Source of the DNA: Streptomyces sp. P3
GTDB lineage: Bacteria > Actinomycetota > Actinomycetes > Streptomycetales > Streptomycetaceae
DNA length: 64,000 nucleotides
Assembly: GCF_003032475.1 (NCBI RefSeq)
Contig: NZ_CP028369.1
Span: 2,666,001 to 2,730,000, forward strand
Direction of reading: 5' to 3'
Part shown: positions 8,921 to 17,132 of the stretch, one piece after another
How positions within the stretch are numbered: position 1 is the first letter of the stretch
How the letters are laid out: every line of letters begins with the position of its first letter
Position numbers and translations under genes: made by a program
The notes under the pieces: model-generated
The model's input: only the letters and a program-made list of their open reading frames with translations
What the model was told of the DNA's origin: nothing
The model's database searches: none

Positions 8921-10276
8921 TCAGTCGACGTCCGCCTTCTCCAGGGTCCCCGTCACGTCGACGAAGCCCCCCTCGGCGGCCACCAGGCGGCCTTTGCGCA
9001 CGGTCTGGAGGGTGACGTCGGCGTTGACCAGGCGGGGGAAGCCGATGGAGGCGAGGCGGTCGGTGAACCGCCAGCGCAGGGGCGGTGTGAGTCCGCCCGT
9101 GTCGATCTGCAGTCCGCCGTCCAGCGCGTGCCGCACGGTGTCGGCGGTCACCGCGCCGCCGTCCAGCGACTCCACGGCCTGCCGGAGCACGTTGTAGGCG
9201 ATCCAGGTGGTCTGCACGCCGGTGTCGGCCGGGTCGATGCGGGTGTCGGAGAACGCCTTCTCGCTGATCACCTTCTTCATCGGAGCCCAGGCGGGGTCGC
9301 TCGTCACCGGGTACCAGCCGGTGACGTACGCCCCCTCGAAGGGGCCCGAAGCGGCGCCGGCGGCGTTGATCACCGTCTGGTCGACGCTGCCGAGGATGGT
9401 GGCGGTGCGCACGCCGGGGTAGTCGTCGCGGCTGCGCCGGAAGGAGTCCATGAAGGTGCCGGTGCGGTCCCCGAGCGCGGTCACCACGCACCCCTGGCCC
9501 TTCCTCGACCGGCCCTCGCCCTTGGTCGCCGTCCTCAGGGCGTCCTCGGCCTGGGTCGTGTACTCGGTGGCGTCCTCCGGGGCCGGCTGGTCCGCGGACG
9601 CGCCGTGGCCGCCCGCCGTCAGACCGGCGTCGAGCATCACGGGCAGGGAGTCGCCCGCGATGGTGTCGGGGCGGACGAGGGAGACCCGGCCGCACTGCGG
9701 GGCCAGTTCCCTGCCGAGGCCGGCCAGGAGGCTGGGCCGGCCTCCGTTGACGGGGTAGGACAGCGGGCTGGTGAACTCGGCGTTCGTCACGCCGAAGCCC
9801 CCGATGTACGGGATGCCGGCGCCCTCCAGATGAGGGAAGAACGCGTCGGAGTGCTGGCTGTAGGAGCCGACGACGGCGACCGCGCCCTCCTTGACCGCCC
9901 GCCGGGCGCACTGCGCGGCGGCGACGGTGTCGTCGCGGTCGTTGCAGGTCAGCACCTTCAGGTCACGGCCGCCGAGGCCGCCGGTCGCGTTGAGCCAGCG
10001 GGCGTAGGCGCGGGCGAAGGCGGGCATTCCGGGTTTGTTGGTCGCGGACGTCCCTTCGGGGGCCCAGGTCATCACGACGATCGGGCCGTCCCCGGAGCCC
10101 CCCGCGGCGCCGGGCACCACCCCGCAGGCGACGGCGAGCGACGCGCAGGCGGCGAGGGCCCCCGCGGAGAGGGCACTCGCCCTGACGGACCTGGAGAAAC
10201 GGAACGATCGAGGGAGGAAGGTGCTTCGCGTGGACGTGCGTCGCCTGCCGGTCATGGACACGCACGATTCCGTCAC
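8921..10276 (-). CDS. ABC transporter solute-binding lipoprotein, Leu/Ile/Val type
   Basis: This 451-residue periplasmic-binding-protein type I has a basic N-terminus, a hydrophobic segment and the lipobox LAVAC, so it is predicted to be a membrane-anchored lipoprotein. The mature protein carries segments typical of branched-chain amino-acid binding proteins: WLNATGGLGGRDLKV, GAVAVVGSYSQHSDAFFP, IPYIGGFGVTNAEFTSPLSYP and GVQTTWIAYNVLRQAVESL. GTG at 10276 was preferred because GAGG lies 8 bases upstream; an ATG at 10255 is the alternative. No permease or ATPase genes are adjacent, so it is an orphan binding protein and the ligand is unknown. Confidence 0.85.
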   Translation of the reverse strand: MTESCVSMTGRRRTSTRSTFLPRSFRFSRSVRASALSAGALAACASLAVACGVVPGAAGGSGDGPIVVMTWAPEGTSATNKPGMPAFARAYARWLNATGGLGGRDLKVLTCNDRDDTVAAAQCARRAVKEGAVAVVGSYSQHSDAFFPHLEGAGIPYIGGFGVTNAEFTSPLSYPVNGGRPSLLAGLGRELAPQCGRVSLVRPDTIAGDSLPVMLDAGLTAGGHGASADQPAPEDATEYTTQAEDALRTATKGEGRSRKGQGCVVTALGDRTGTFMDSFRRSRDDYPGVRTATILGSVDQTVINAAGAASGPFEGAYVTGWYPVTSDPAWAPMKKVISEKAFSDTRIDPADTGVQTTWIAYNVLRQAVESLDGGAVTADTVRHALDGGLQIDTGGLTPPLRWRFTDRLASIGFPRLVNADVTLQTVRKGRLVAAEGGFVDVTGTLEKADVD

Positions 10277-10436
10277 ATGGCCAACCTCGGAGTGACCCTT
10301 GTTCAACGCTGGGTGACCGGAAGGTGAATTGCGGGGGTCCGTGCCGCCCGCGAGGCGCGGAAACGTACGATCGGTGACCGTGCAAGGTTCGGAGAACTCT
10401 TCCCGTCGCGGCCGTCGCTCCCCCACCATGGGCGGC

Positions 10437-10874
10437 ATGCCACTCAACGACATGCCGTGGTGGCGCTGGCGCAGCAATGTGCGCTCCGCGCTGCACATGC
10501 TCTCCGATCCCGCGTTCCAGCGGAACGTCTGGCTGGCCGGCGTCGAGGGATACGGGGACGTCACCGACGCCGTGTACCGCCTCGTCGAGGACACCTGGCT
10601 CGACAACTGGTCCGCCGAGAAGTACGTCGGCACGATCTTCCGCGACTCGCAGGAGGCGGCTCTCGTCGACACCGCCGTGCTGCGGGTGCTGAGGATCATG
10701 CACCAGGTCGGTCCGGACGCCCCGGTCTCCGCGTACGTCGACAACCAGGGCTGGCCGGACGCCGTGCGGGCGGCGCGGGACGCCCACGTGCGGATGGCGG
10801 CGAGCGACGGGGACGACCCGGACGCGCCGCCCCGCACCCTCGAGGTGCTCCGGATCATGACGCGGGCGGCGTAG
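10437..10874 (+). CDS. Conserved hypothetical protein
   Basis: This 145-residue soluble protein begins PLNDMPWWRWRSNVRSALHM and is rich in Trp and Arg at the N-terminus and mainly helical afterwards (DAVYRLVEDTWLDNW, SAEKYVGTIFRDSQEAALVD). No enzyme motif is recognised. The start is uncertain: ATG at 10437 or 10428, or a GTG at 10374, share the frame, and none has a strong ribosome site. It lies divergent from the solute-binding protein and just upstream of purU on the same strand. Confidence 0.65.
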   Translation: MPLNDMPWWRWRSNVRSALHMLSDPAFQRNVWLAGVEGYGDVTDAVYRLVEDTWLDNWSAEKYVGTIFRDSQEAALVDTAVLRVLRIMHQVGPDAPVSAYVDNQGWPDAVRAARDAHVRMAASDGDDPDAPPRTLEVLRIMTRAA

Positions 10875-10957
10875 ACCGCGGCGGTGGGCGCGGCCGGCGT
10901 GTTCCGGCCTCCGGGACGATTGCCACGGGCGGCAGGCGGTGTGCGACCCTGTCGGGC

Positions 10958-11842
10958 ATGAACGCGCAGTCCGCCCGAGCCGCGGCGACCCCCGCCGACC
11001 AGTACGTCCTCACCCTGTCGTGCCCCGACAAAAAGGGCATCGTGCACGCCGTGTCGAGCTACCTCTTCATGACCGGCTGCAACATCGAGGACAGCCAGCA
11101 GTTCGGCGACCACGACACGGGTCTGTTCTTCATGCGCGTCCACTTCTCGGCCGAACCCCCGGTGACGGTGGACAAGCTGCGGGCCAGCTTCGCGGCGATC
11201 GGCGACTCGTTCCACATGGACTGGCAGATCAACCGGGCCGACGAGAAGATGCGCGTCGTCCTCATGGTCAGCAAGTTCGGGCACTGTCTGAACGACCTGC
11301 TGTTCCGCGCGAGCATCGGCGCGCTGCCGGTGGAGATCGCGGCCGTGGTGTCCAACCACACCGACTTCGCCGAGCTGGTGGCCTCGTACGACATTCCCTT
11401 CCGCCACATCCCGGTGACGAAGGAGAACAAGGCGCAGGCCGAGGCGCAGCTGCTGGAGCTGGTCCGGGAGCGGGACGTCGAACTGGTCGTCCTGGCGCGC
11501 TACATGCAGGTCCTCTCCGACGACCTGTGCAAGCAGCTCAGCGGCCGGATCATCAACATCCACCACTCGTTCCTGCCGAGCTTCAAGGGCGCGAAGCCGT
11601 ACCACCAGGCGCACGCGCGGGGTGTGAAGCTGATCGGGGCGACGGCGCACTACGTGACCGCCGATCTCGACGAGGGGCCGATCATCGAGCAGGAGGTCGA
11701 GCGGGTCGGGCACGGCGTCACGCCCGACCAGCTGGTCGCGATCGGCCGGGACGTGGAGTGCCAGGCGCTGGCGCGAGCCGTCAAGTGGCACGCGGAGCGC
11801 CGGATCCTGCTCAACGGGCGGCGGACGGTCGTCTTCCCCTGA
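10958..11842 (+). CDS. purU: Formyltetrahydrofolate deformylase
   Basis: PurU hydrolyses 10-formyl-THF to THF and formate, balancing one-carbon pools and supplying formate for purine synthesis. The 294-residue protein has an N-terminal ACT domain (about 15-95, starting YVLTLSCPDKKGIVHAVSSY), typical of methionine/glycine sensing in this enzyme. The C-terminal formyl-transferase domain (about 100-294) contains IINIHHSFLPSFKGAKPY and ADLDEGPIIEQ, which hold the Asn, His and Asp used by the formyltransferase family. Length and both domains are normal. ATG at 10958 fits homologues. It stands alone between a hypothetical gene and the convergent anti-sigma gene. Confidence 0.96.
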   Translation: MNAQSARAAATPADQYVLTLSCPDKKGIVHAVSSYLFMTGCNIEDSQQFGDHDTGLFFMRVHFSAEPPVTVDKLRASFAAIGDSFHMDWQINRADEKMRVVLMVSKFGHCLNDLLFRASIGALPVEIAAVVSNHTDFAELVASYDIPFRHIPVTKENKAQAEAQLLELVRERDVELVVLARYMQVLSDDLCKQLSGRIINIHHSFLPSFKGAKPYHQAHARGVKLIGATAHYVTADLDEGPIIEQEVERVGHGVTPDQLVAIGRDVECQALARAVKWHAERRILLNGRRTVVFP

Positions 11843-11956
11843 GGTCCTGTCGGGCCGGGGAAGGTGCCGTGGGGGCGGATCCCGGCCGCGGCGGGGAGCG
11901 GCCCCCGGGCTCGGCCCCGTCCTCGGCGGAGCGTGTCCGTCGCAGGCTCGCCGCGC

Positions 11957-13459
11957 CTACATCCGGCTGAGACCGGCCGCCGCGAACAGCACGTCCCTGA
12001 TCGCGTCCCGGTCGCCGACCTGGCCCGCGGCCGCCTCCTCCGGAGACACGTGACCGGCGGCCAGCCGGCAGAACTCCACGTCGTCCATGGCGACATGGGC
12101 CACCTCGTCGTCGGCGGGGCCCATCGCGCCGCCGGGGTCCGCGGGTCCGGACCGAACCGGCCGCGCGGGAGAGTCCAGCGGAATCAGCCACTGGCCGCCG
12201 CCCGAGCCCTCGATCTCCAGGCGCAGGCTGCGGCCGGGCCGGCCGGCGGTCACCAGGCGCCGGGTGCGTGCGGGCGAGGCGAGTCCGGCGCGACGTCGGG
12301 CGGCGAGCGTCTCCGGCAGCATCCGCGCGGCCAGGTCGATCATGCCGTGAAGGTGGCGCGGCGCGGGCGGCGCGTAGGGGTAGTCGACCGCTTCCGCGAT
12401 GTCCTCGGCGTGCACCCAGCACTCGAAGGCCCGGTCCAGCATCGCGTCCCGCAGGGGGAGTTCGAAGCCGCCGTACGACACCGGCAGGCCGGCCGGGCCC
12501 CCTCCGGCGAAGGACACGGTGCGCACCAGGGCGTGGGTCTGCTCGCGCCACGGGCCGCGCACCGAGCGGGAGGGCGGGAAGTGCGCGCCCGCCCAGAACG
12601 CCTCGGTGCGCTGGGACGGCGTCCGCGTCCGGCTCTTCGGCCGCCCCTCCGCGTCCGGCTGCTCCGTCGCGTCGCCCGCATCCGCATCCGCGTCCAGGGG
12701 GTCGTCCAAACCCAGGGCGACGGCGATCAGGCCGTCCACCGCCAGCAGATGGGCGATGACCCCGGCGACGGTGGTCCGGCGGCTCGTCGCGCTCTCGCCG
12801 CGGAACCAGCGCAGCCGCACGGGCGCGTGCCATTCGGCGTCCCCGAAGTCCTGGAGCAGGGCGTCCAGCCGCGCGGTCTCGGCGTCGTACGACGCCGCCC
12901 AGGCGGGCACCGGGACGCGCGGCGGACGCCGCTCCAGGCAGCCGTCGAGGACACGGGTGCGCAGGGCGGGGTCGAGGTCGAGGGACTCCGAGCGGTGCAG
13001 CAGGCCGACGGCCTCGCGCAGTCGCCGTGCCTCGTCCGCGCACGCGCCGCAGTCGCCGAGATGCATCTCGACGGCGTCCGTCTCCTCGGCCGAGCAGGCC
13101 GCCAACGCCCACGCGCCGAGCAGCGACTTGAGGATCGGATGCTCGAGCCTGACCGGTTCCGGTCCGGCCGGCACCCGTGGGTCGGGCAGCGGCAGGCCGC
13201 CGTCCTCCACGGAGACACGGGGGAGGGGGATGCGGGGGGCGGGCACGGGCGCGTCCTGCTCGGGCGCGTCCCCGGCCGCCCCGCCCGCACCCTCGGCGCC
13301 GCCCACGTTCTCCGCGTCCGGTGCGCTGCCCACGTTCTGCATGCTCCCCGTGCCCGTGCCTTCCGGGTCCCTGCTTCTGCTCCTGCCCTCGTCCCTGCCC
13401 TCGTCCGTGTCCTTCCGGTCCTCGTCGTCGTGCGGCTCGAGGCCGTCCGTGTCGCTCAC
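11957..13459 (-). CDS. Anti-sigma factor: zinc finger plus mycothiol-isomerase-like domain
   Basis: This 500-residue protein overlaps the upstream ECF sigma gene by 4 bp (GTGA) and is its probable anti-sigma factor. Residues 1-100 are acidic and low-complexity. Residues 105-155 form a ZAS-type zinc anti-sigma domain with H133-x3-C137-x2-C140 and C122. Residues about 180-390 resemble the DinB/maleylpyruvate isomerase fold and keep its metal triad pattern: H237 in GVIAHLLAVD, and E346 and H350 in ECWVH. Mycothiol-dependent enzymes of this fold use such a triad, so a thiol or mycothiol signal can be inferred. No transmembrane helix is seen. GGAGG precedes the GTG start. Confidence 0.85.
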   Translation of the reverse strand: MSDTDGLEPHDDEDRKDTDEGRDEGRSRSRDPEGTGTGSMQNVGSAPDAENVGGAEGAGGAAGDAPEQDAPVPAPRIPLPRVSVEDGGLPLPDPRVPAGPEPVRLEHPILKSLLGAWALAACSAEETDAVEMHLGDCGACADEARRLREAVGLLHRSESLDLDPALRTRVLDGCLERRPPRVPVPAWAASYDAETARLDALLQDFGDAEWHAPVRLRWFRGESATSRRTTVAGVIAHLLAVDGLIAVALGLDDPLDADADAGDATEQPDAEGRPKSRTRTPSQRTEAFWAGAHFPPSRSVRGPWREQTHALVRTVSFAGGGPAGLPVSYGGFELPLRDAMLDRAFECWVHAEDIAEAVDYPYAPPAPRHLHGMIDLAARMLPETLAARRRAGLASPARTRRLVTAGRPGRSLRLEIEGSGGGQWLIPLDSPARPVRSGPADPGGAMGPADDEVAHVAMDDVEFCRLAAGHVSPEEAAAGQVGDRDAIRDVLFAAAGLSRM

Positions 13460-14046
13460 GCAGCACCTCCGTAGCCCGGGGGTGCTCCGGGGGCCGCGGT
13501 GTCGTGGGCGGTGGAGAGCAGTTGCAGGCCGAGGCGGAGCCGGCGGCGGGCCTCGTCCTCGGTGACGCCGAGGTCGGCCGCGGTCTGGCGGTAGTCGCGG
13601 CGCTGGAAGTAGGCCAGCTCCAGGGCGGCGCGCAGCGGGGCCGGCATGGCCTGGACGATGTAGTCGGCGCGGGCGGCGACGGAGGCGTGCCGCACCCTGC
13701 GCTCGAGTTCCTCGGTCGCCTCGGCGGAGCCGTGGCCGGCCTCGGCCAGCGCGGCGGTCTCGGTGGCGCGCAGCCGCTGGACGGCGAGACGGTGGGTCAC
13801 CGCGGCGACCCAGGTGCGCAGCGGGCCCTGCCCGGGGTCGTAGGTGTCCGGGTGTTCCCAGACATGGGCGAAGACCTCGCGGGTGACACAGTCCGCCGCC
13901 CGTTCGTCTCCGAGCACTCGGTGGGCAAGAGAGTGCACCAGTGAAGCGAACCGGTCGTAGAGCTCGCCGAGGGCGGCCGCCTCACCGCGCGCGAGCCGCT
14001 GCTGCATCCTGCGGTCCCAGCGGGGCGGTGCGTCCCTCTTCGCCAT
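13456..14046 (-). CDS. ECF-type RNA polymerase sigma factor
   Basis: This 196-residue group IV sigma factor has region 2 at about 25-95 (LYDRFASLVHSLAHRVLGDE through GPLRTWVAAVTHRLAVQRLR) and region 4 at about 130-180 (PAPLRAALELAYFQRRDYRQ, then a helix-turn-helix TAADLGVTEDEARRRLRLGL). It should direct core polymerase to a small set of promoters and be held inactive by the anti-sigma protein whose start overlaps its stop. ATG at 14046 is preceded by GAGGGGG. It is divergent from the STAS gene, so sigma, anti-sigma and a possible antagonist lie together. Confidence 0.93.
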   Translation of the reverse strand: MAKRDAPPRWDRRMQQRLARGEAAALGELYDRFASLVHSLAHRVLGDERAADCVTREVFAHVWEHPDTYDPGQGPLRTWVAAVTHRLAVQRLRATETAALAEAGHGSAEATEELERRVRHASVAARADYIVQAMPAPLRAALELAYFQRRDYRQTAADLGVTEDEARRRLRLGLQLLSTAHDTAAPGAPPGYGGAA

Positions 14047-14389
14047 GCGTCCCCCTCACCCGTGTGCGTCCCGTACCTGCGTGCTCGTGTCCGTGTCCGT
14101 GCTCAGCGTGCGTCCACCGTCGGCTCGAATGTAGTCGGCACGCATGACGACGCACGCCCCATTGTTTCAATGTGCGCCCCCTGTCCGCGGCAGGGTGGTA
14201 TGGGTCGGCGCCTACCCGACACACATGGATCGAACCGGACTTCATATGACAGAAACAAGCCTCATTCTCTCCGTTTCTGTTTTTGCTTCGGAGTTTCGGG
14301 GCACGGCCGCTGGGCAGCCGCGCTGCAAGGAAGCGAAGGGACAGCTTCCGTTCACTGCGAGCTACGGCTGGCAACGGCGAGCGAAAGGC
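14047..14389. other. Divergent regulatory region between sigma and STAS genes
   Basis: This 343-bp stretch contains the inverted repeat CATTG-TTT-CAATG at 14160-14172 and an unusually AT-rich run around 14245-14300 (CTCCGTTTCTGTTTTTGCTTC) for this genome. Both are expected promoter or operator positions for the sigma operon and the STAS gene. In-frame upstream starts for the STAS gene exist here but lack family similarity, so I treat the region as non-coding. Confidence 0.4.
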
Positions 14390-14770
14390 GTGGTGGTGGC
14401 CTTCAAAGTGACCGGCGGCGAGCAGGGTGGATGGGCCGTGCTGCAGGTGTCGGGCGAACTGGACCTGGTGACGTCGCCGGTGCTGCGACAGCGGGTGCAC
14501 GACGAGGTGGCCGAGGGCCGCCACAGTCTCGTCCTGGACCTCTCCGAGGTGTACTTCTGCGATTCCAGCGGAGTGGGCGTGCTCATCGCCGCCCGCCGCC
14601 TCATCCGCTCCTGCCGGGGGCGGCTGCGCCTGATCCTCCCCGCGCGCGGGGCGGCCGAGGGCTCCCACGTCAACCGGGTGCTGGGCGCGCTCGGCGTGCG
14701 CCGCCTCTTCGAGGTGTACGCCGATCTCGCGGACGCCCTGGACGACGGGACGGAACCACTGTCGGCGTGA
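14390..14770 (+). CDS. STAS-domain anti-sigma factor antagonist
   Basis: This 126-residue single STAS domain belongs to the SpoIIAA/RsbV type, which frees sigma factors by binding a kinase/anti-sigma partner. Beta-strand WAVLQVSGELDLVTSPVLRQ is followed by the phosphorylation loop VYFCDSSGVGVLIAARR, with the candidate Ser at 59 or 60. Three consecutive in-frame GTG codons (14390, 14393, 14396) follow GAAAGG; the first was taken. An HATPase of RsbW type is encoded 6 kb away at 20974 and could be a partner, but this is not shown by the sequence. The adjacent sigma operon is another possible target. Confidence 0.85.
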   Translation: MVVAFKVTGGEQGGWAVLQVSGELDLVTSPVLRQRVHDEVAEGRHSLVLDLSEVYFCDSSGVGVLIAARRLIRSCRGRLRLILPARGAAEGSHVNRVLGALGVRRLFEVYADLADALDDGTEPLSA

Positions 14771-14947
14771 AGCCGTCGTTTCGCCACACGTTCGTCCCGA
14801 ATCGCCCCCGGTCCGGGGACAGACGTCCCCTTCCCGCTGTCCGGACGCCGTCCGCGTCGTACGCTCCCTGCCGGAAGCACTCTTCGCAGTGCCTTCCCCG
14901 CATTTCCCACAGCACCTCCGCGACGACGTAAGGCGGCCCGAGAAGAC

Positions 14948-15460
14948 ATGGTCAACAGCGAGTACGAACGCAGGATCGCCGCCCGGTTCGCCACCTTCGA
15001 CCAGGACGGCAACGGCTACATCGACCGCGCGGACTTCGCCGCCGCGGCCAAGGCGGTGCTCGCCGAGTTCGGCGTCGCCGCCCGCTCCGACAAGGGGCAG
15101 GCCGTCTACGCGGGAGCCGAGGCGTTCTGGCAGGGCATGGCCGGCATCGCCGACCGCGACGGCGACCAGCGCATCACCCGCGAGGAGTTCGTGACCGGCG
15201 CGGTCAAGCGCCTGCGCGACAACCCGGGGCGGTTCGCCGAGATCGCCCGCCCCTTCCTGCACGCGGCACTCGACGTGGCCGACGCCGACGGCGACGGCCG
15301 GGCGACGGTGGAGGACACCGTGCGGGTGCTCCGCGCCCTCGGCGCGCCCGAGGAGGTCGCCCGGGGAGCCGCCGCGGTGCTGGACGCCGACGCCGACGAC
15401 AAGGTCGGCGAGGCCGAGATCGTCCCGGCGTTCGCCCGCTACTTCACGGTTCCCGAGTAG
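14948..15460 (+). CDS. Calerythrin-like four-EF-hand calcium-binding protein
   Basis: This 170-residue soluble protein has four EF-hand loops starting at D18 (DQDGNGYIDRAD), D69 (DRDGDQRITREE), D112 (DADGDGRATVED) and D146 (DADADDKVGEAE). The first three keep good chelating residues at positions 1, 3, 5 and 12; the fourth is looser. This matches the calerythrin family of actinobacterial calcium-buffer or sensor proteins. No catalytic domain is attached. Its last 22 bp overlap the 3' end of the convergent CoA ligase gene (15439-15460). Confidence 0.9.
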   Translation: MVNSEYERRIAARFATFDQDGNGYIDRADFAAAAKAVLAEFGVAARSDKGQAVYAGAEAFWQGMAGIADRDGDQRITREEFVTGAVKRLRDNPGRFAEIARPFLHAALDVADADGDGRATVEDTVRVLRALGAPEEVARGAAAVLDADADDKVGEAEIVPAFARYFTVPE

Positions 15461-16956
15461 CGTTCGCGCAGCTTGTACTTGAGGACCTTGCGGAGCGTGT
15501 CGTTGCGCGGCAGGGCGTCCACCAGCTCCAGCTGCTCGGGCAGCTTGTGCACGGAGAGTCCCGCCGCGCGCAGATACGAGGTGACCGCCTCCAGGGTCAG
15601 CGCCAGCGCCCCGGCCGGCTGTTCGACGACCGCGCACACCCGTTCCCCGCGCTCGGCGTCGGGCAGGCCGATCACGGCGACGTCCCCGACGCCGGGATGG
15701 GCGGCCAGCAGGTCCTCGATCTCCTTGGCGGAGATGTTCTCCCCCTTGCGGATGATGACGTCCTTCAGCCGTCCGGTGAGCACCAGGTGCCCGCTGCCGG
15801 TCAGCCGCCCCAGGTCGCCGGTGCGCAGGAAGCCGTCCGCGTCGAACGCCTCGGCGCTCTGGCCGGGATCCAGGTAACCCCGGCACACGGCCTCGCCGCG
15901 CAGCCGCACCTCCCCGTCCTCGGCGATGCGTATGTCCATGCCCGCCGGCGGCCGTCCCTCCGTCGTCGCGAGGTTCTCCGCCGTGTCGTCCGGCGCGCCC
16001 ATGGTGATCATCGGCACCTCGGTCATCCCGTAGCCGTGGGTGAGCTGCACGCCCATCTCGCGCACGACGGCGTGGTACACCTCCGGAGGCTTGGGCGCGC
16101 CGCCGCCCGCGAGCAGCCGCAGCGTGGGGATCACCGGGACGCCCGGCTGTCTGCGCTGCTCGGCGAGGAACATCGAGTAGAACGCCGTCGACCCGCCCGC
16201 CACGGTCACGCCGTGCCGCCGGTACTCCTCCAGCGCGTCCGGCAGCGCGAAGTGCTCGAACATCACCGCCGGGAAGCCGTAGAGCAGGAGCATGACGGTG
16301 TAGTCGGGGCCGGCGATGTGGGCGTACGGGAACGCCATGGAGCCGACGTCGTCCGCCGTGAGGCGCAGCGCGTGGGCGAGGCAGGAGCCGCCCGCGATCA
16401 GCGAACGGTCGGTGTGCAGGACGCCCTTGGGGTCGGACGTGGTGCCCGAGGTCCAGTAGATCCAGCGGACCGAGCCGCCCTCGGCGGGCGGGGCGGAGAG
16501 CACTGAGGGATCGCCCTCGGGCAGGTCGTCGTAGGCCTCGAAGACGCCCTTCGCGCCGAGCCGCCGGGCCATCTCGGTGTGGTCGAAGCCGCGCCGGACG
16601 CCCGGCGTCGCGAAGAACTCCGCCTTCGACTCGCGCAGCGCGAAGCCGACCTCGCGGTCGCGGTAGAAGGGGATGACCGGGGTCTGCACGGCCCCCAGGC
16701 GCGCCAGGGCGAAGGAGAGCACGGCCGTCTCGAGGCGGGTCGGCAGCTGCCAGGCGACGACGGTGCCGGGGCGTACGCCCATGTCGTGCAGCCCGGCCGC
16801 GGTCCGCTCGGCGCGCTCGCGCAGCTCGCCGAAGGTCAGGGCGCGGTCGCCCTGCAGGAGGACCCGGCGTCCGGGGGTGAGGTCGGCGCGGCGGGCGAGC
16901 AGCTCCCAGAGGGTGCGGGAGTCGCTCAGCTCGTGGGCGGTGTCGGTGTCGTTCAC
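15439..16956 (-). CDS. AMP-forming acyl-CoA ligase (ANL superfamily)
   Basis: This 505-residue ligase activates a carboxylic acid as acyl-AMP and then acyl-CoA. Core motifs are the A3 phosphate loop YWTSGTTSDPKGVLHTD, GYGMTEVPM, the hinge region RTGDLGRLTGSGHLVLTGR and the C-terminal catalytic-Lys region LPRNDTLRKVLKYKLRE. It resembles cyclohexanecarboxylate- and medium-chain-type ligases, but the substrate cannot be read from sequence. GTG at 16956 follows AGGGGG. A consensus-like operator lies 17 bp upstream (16974-16988). It is divergent from the amidohydrolase gene and convergent with the EF-hand gene. Confidence 0.92.
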   Translation of the reverse strand: MNDTDTAHELSDSRTLWELLARRADLTPGRRVLLQGDRALTFGELRERAERTAAGLHDMGVRPGTVVAWQLPTRLETAVLSFALARLGAVQTPVIPFYRDREVGFALRESKAEFFATPGVRRGFDHTEMARRLGAKGVFEAYDDLPEGDPSVLSAPPAEGGSVRWIYWTSGTTSDPKGVLHTDRSLIAGGSCLAHALRLTADDVGSMAFPYAHIAGPDYTVMLLLYGFPAVMFEHFALPDALEEYRRHGVTVAGGSTAFYSMFLAEQRRQPGVPVIPTLRLLAGGGAPKPPEVYHAVVREMGVQLTHGYGMTEVPMITMGAPDDTAENLATTEGRPPAGMDIRIAEDGEVRLRGEAVCRGYLDPGQSAEAFDADGFLRTGDLGRLTGSGHLVLTGRLKDVIIRKGENISAKEIEDLLAAHPGVGDVAVIGLPDAERGERVCAVVEQPAGALALTLEAVTSYLRAAGLSVHKLPEQLELVDALPRNDTLRKVLKYKLRERYSGTVK

Positions 16957-16973
16957 GTCGGCCCCCTGGCTAG

Positions 16974-16988
16974 CTGACGGACAGTCAG
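16974..16988. promoter_or_regulatory. Operator A: CTGACGGACAGTCAG
   Basis: Matches the window-wide palindrome CTGACGG-N-CCGTCAG with one mismatch. It lies 17 bp upstream of the AMP ligase start at 16956, in the divergent region shared with the amidohydrolase. Confidence 0.85.
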
Positions 16989-17061
16989 ATTTGGGCAGAG
17001 CGTAGGCCCGGTCGCCTTGTCGGTCCAGGGGGTGCGGGCTAGCCTGCAGGGGAGAGCAGAT

Positions 17062-17076
17062 CTGACGACCCATCAG
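17062..17076. promoter_or_regulatory. Operator B: CTGACGACCCATCAG
   Basis: Second copy in the same divergent region, 56 bp upstream of the amidohydrolase start at 17133. It has two mismatches to the consensus arms but keeps CTGACG and TCAG. Weaker than site A. Confidence 0.7.
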
Positions 17077-17132
17077 ATGACGCGTCGGGCCGTCCACCGG
17101 ACCACCGGCGTTCCGCCAGGCGGAGGGAAGCC

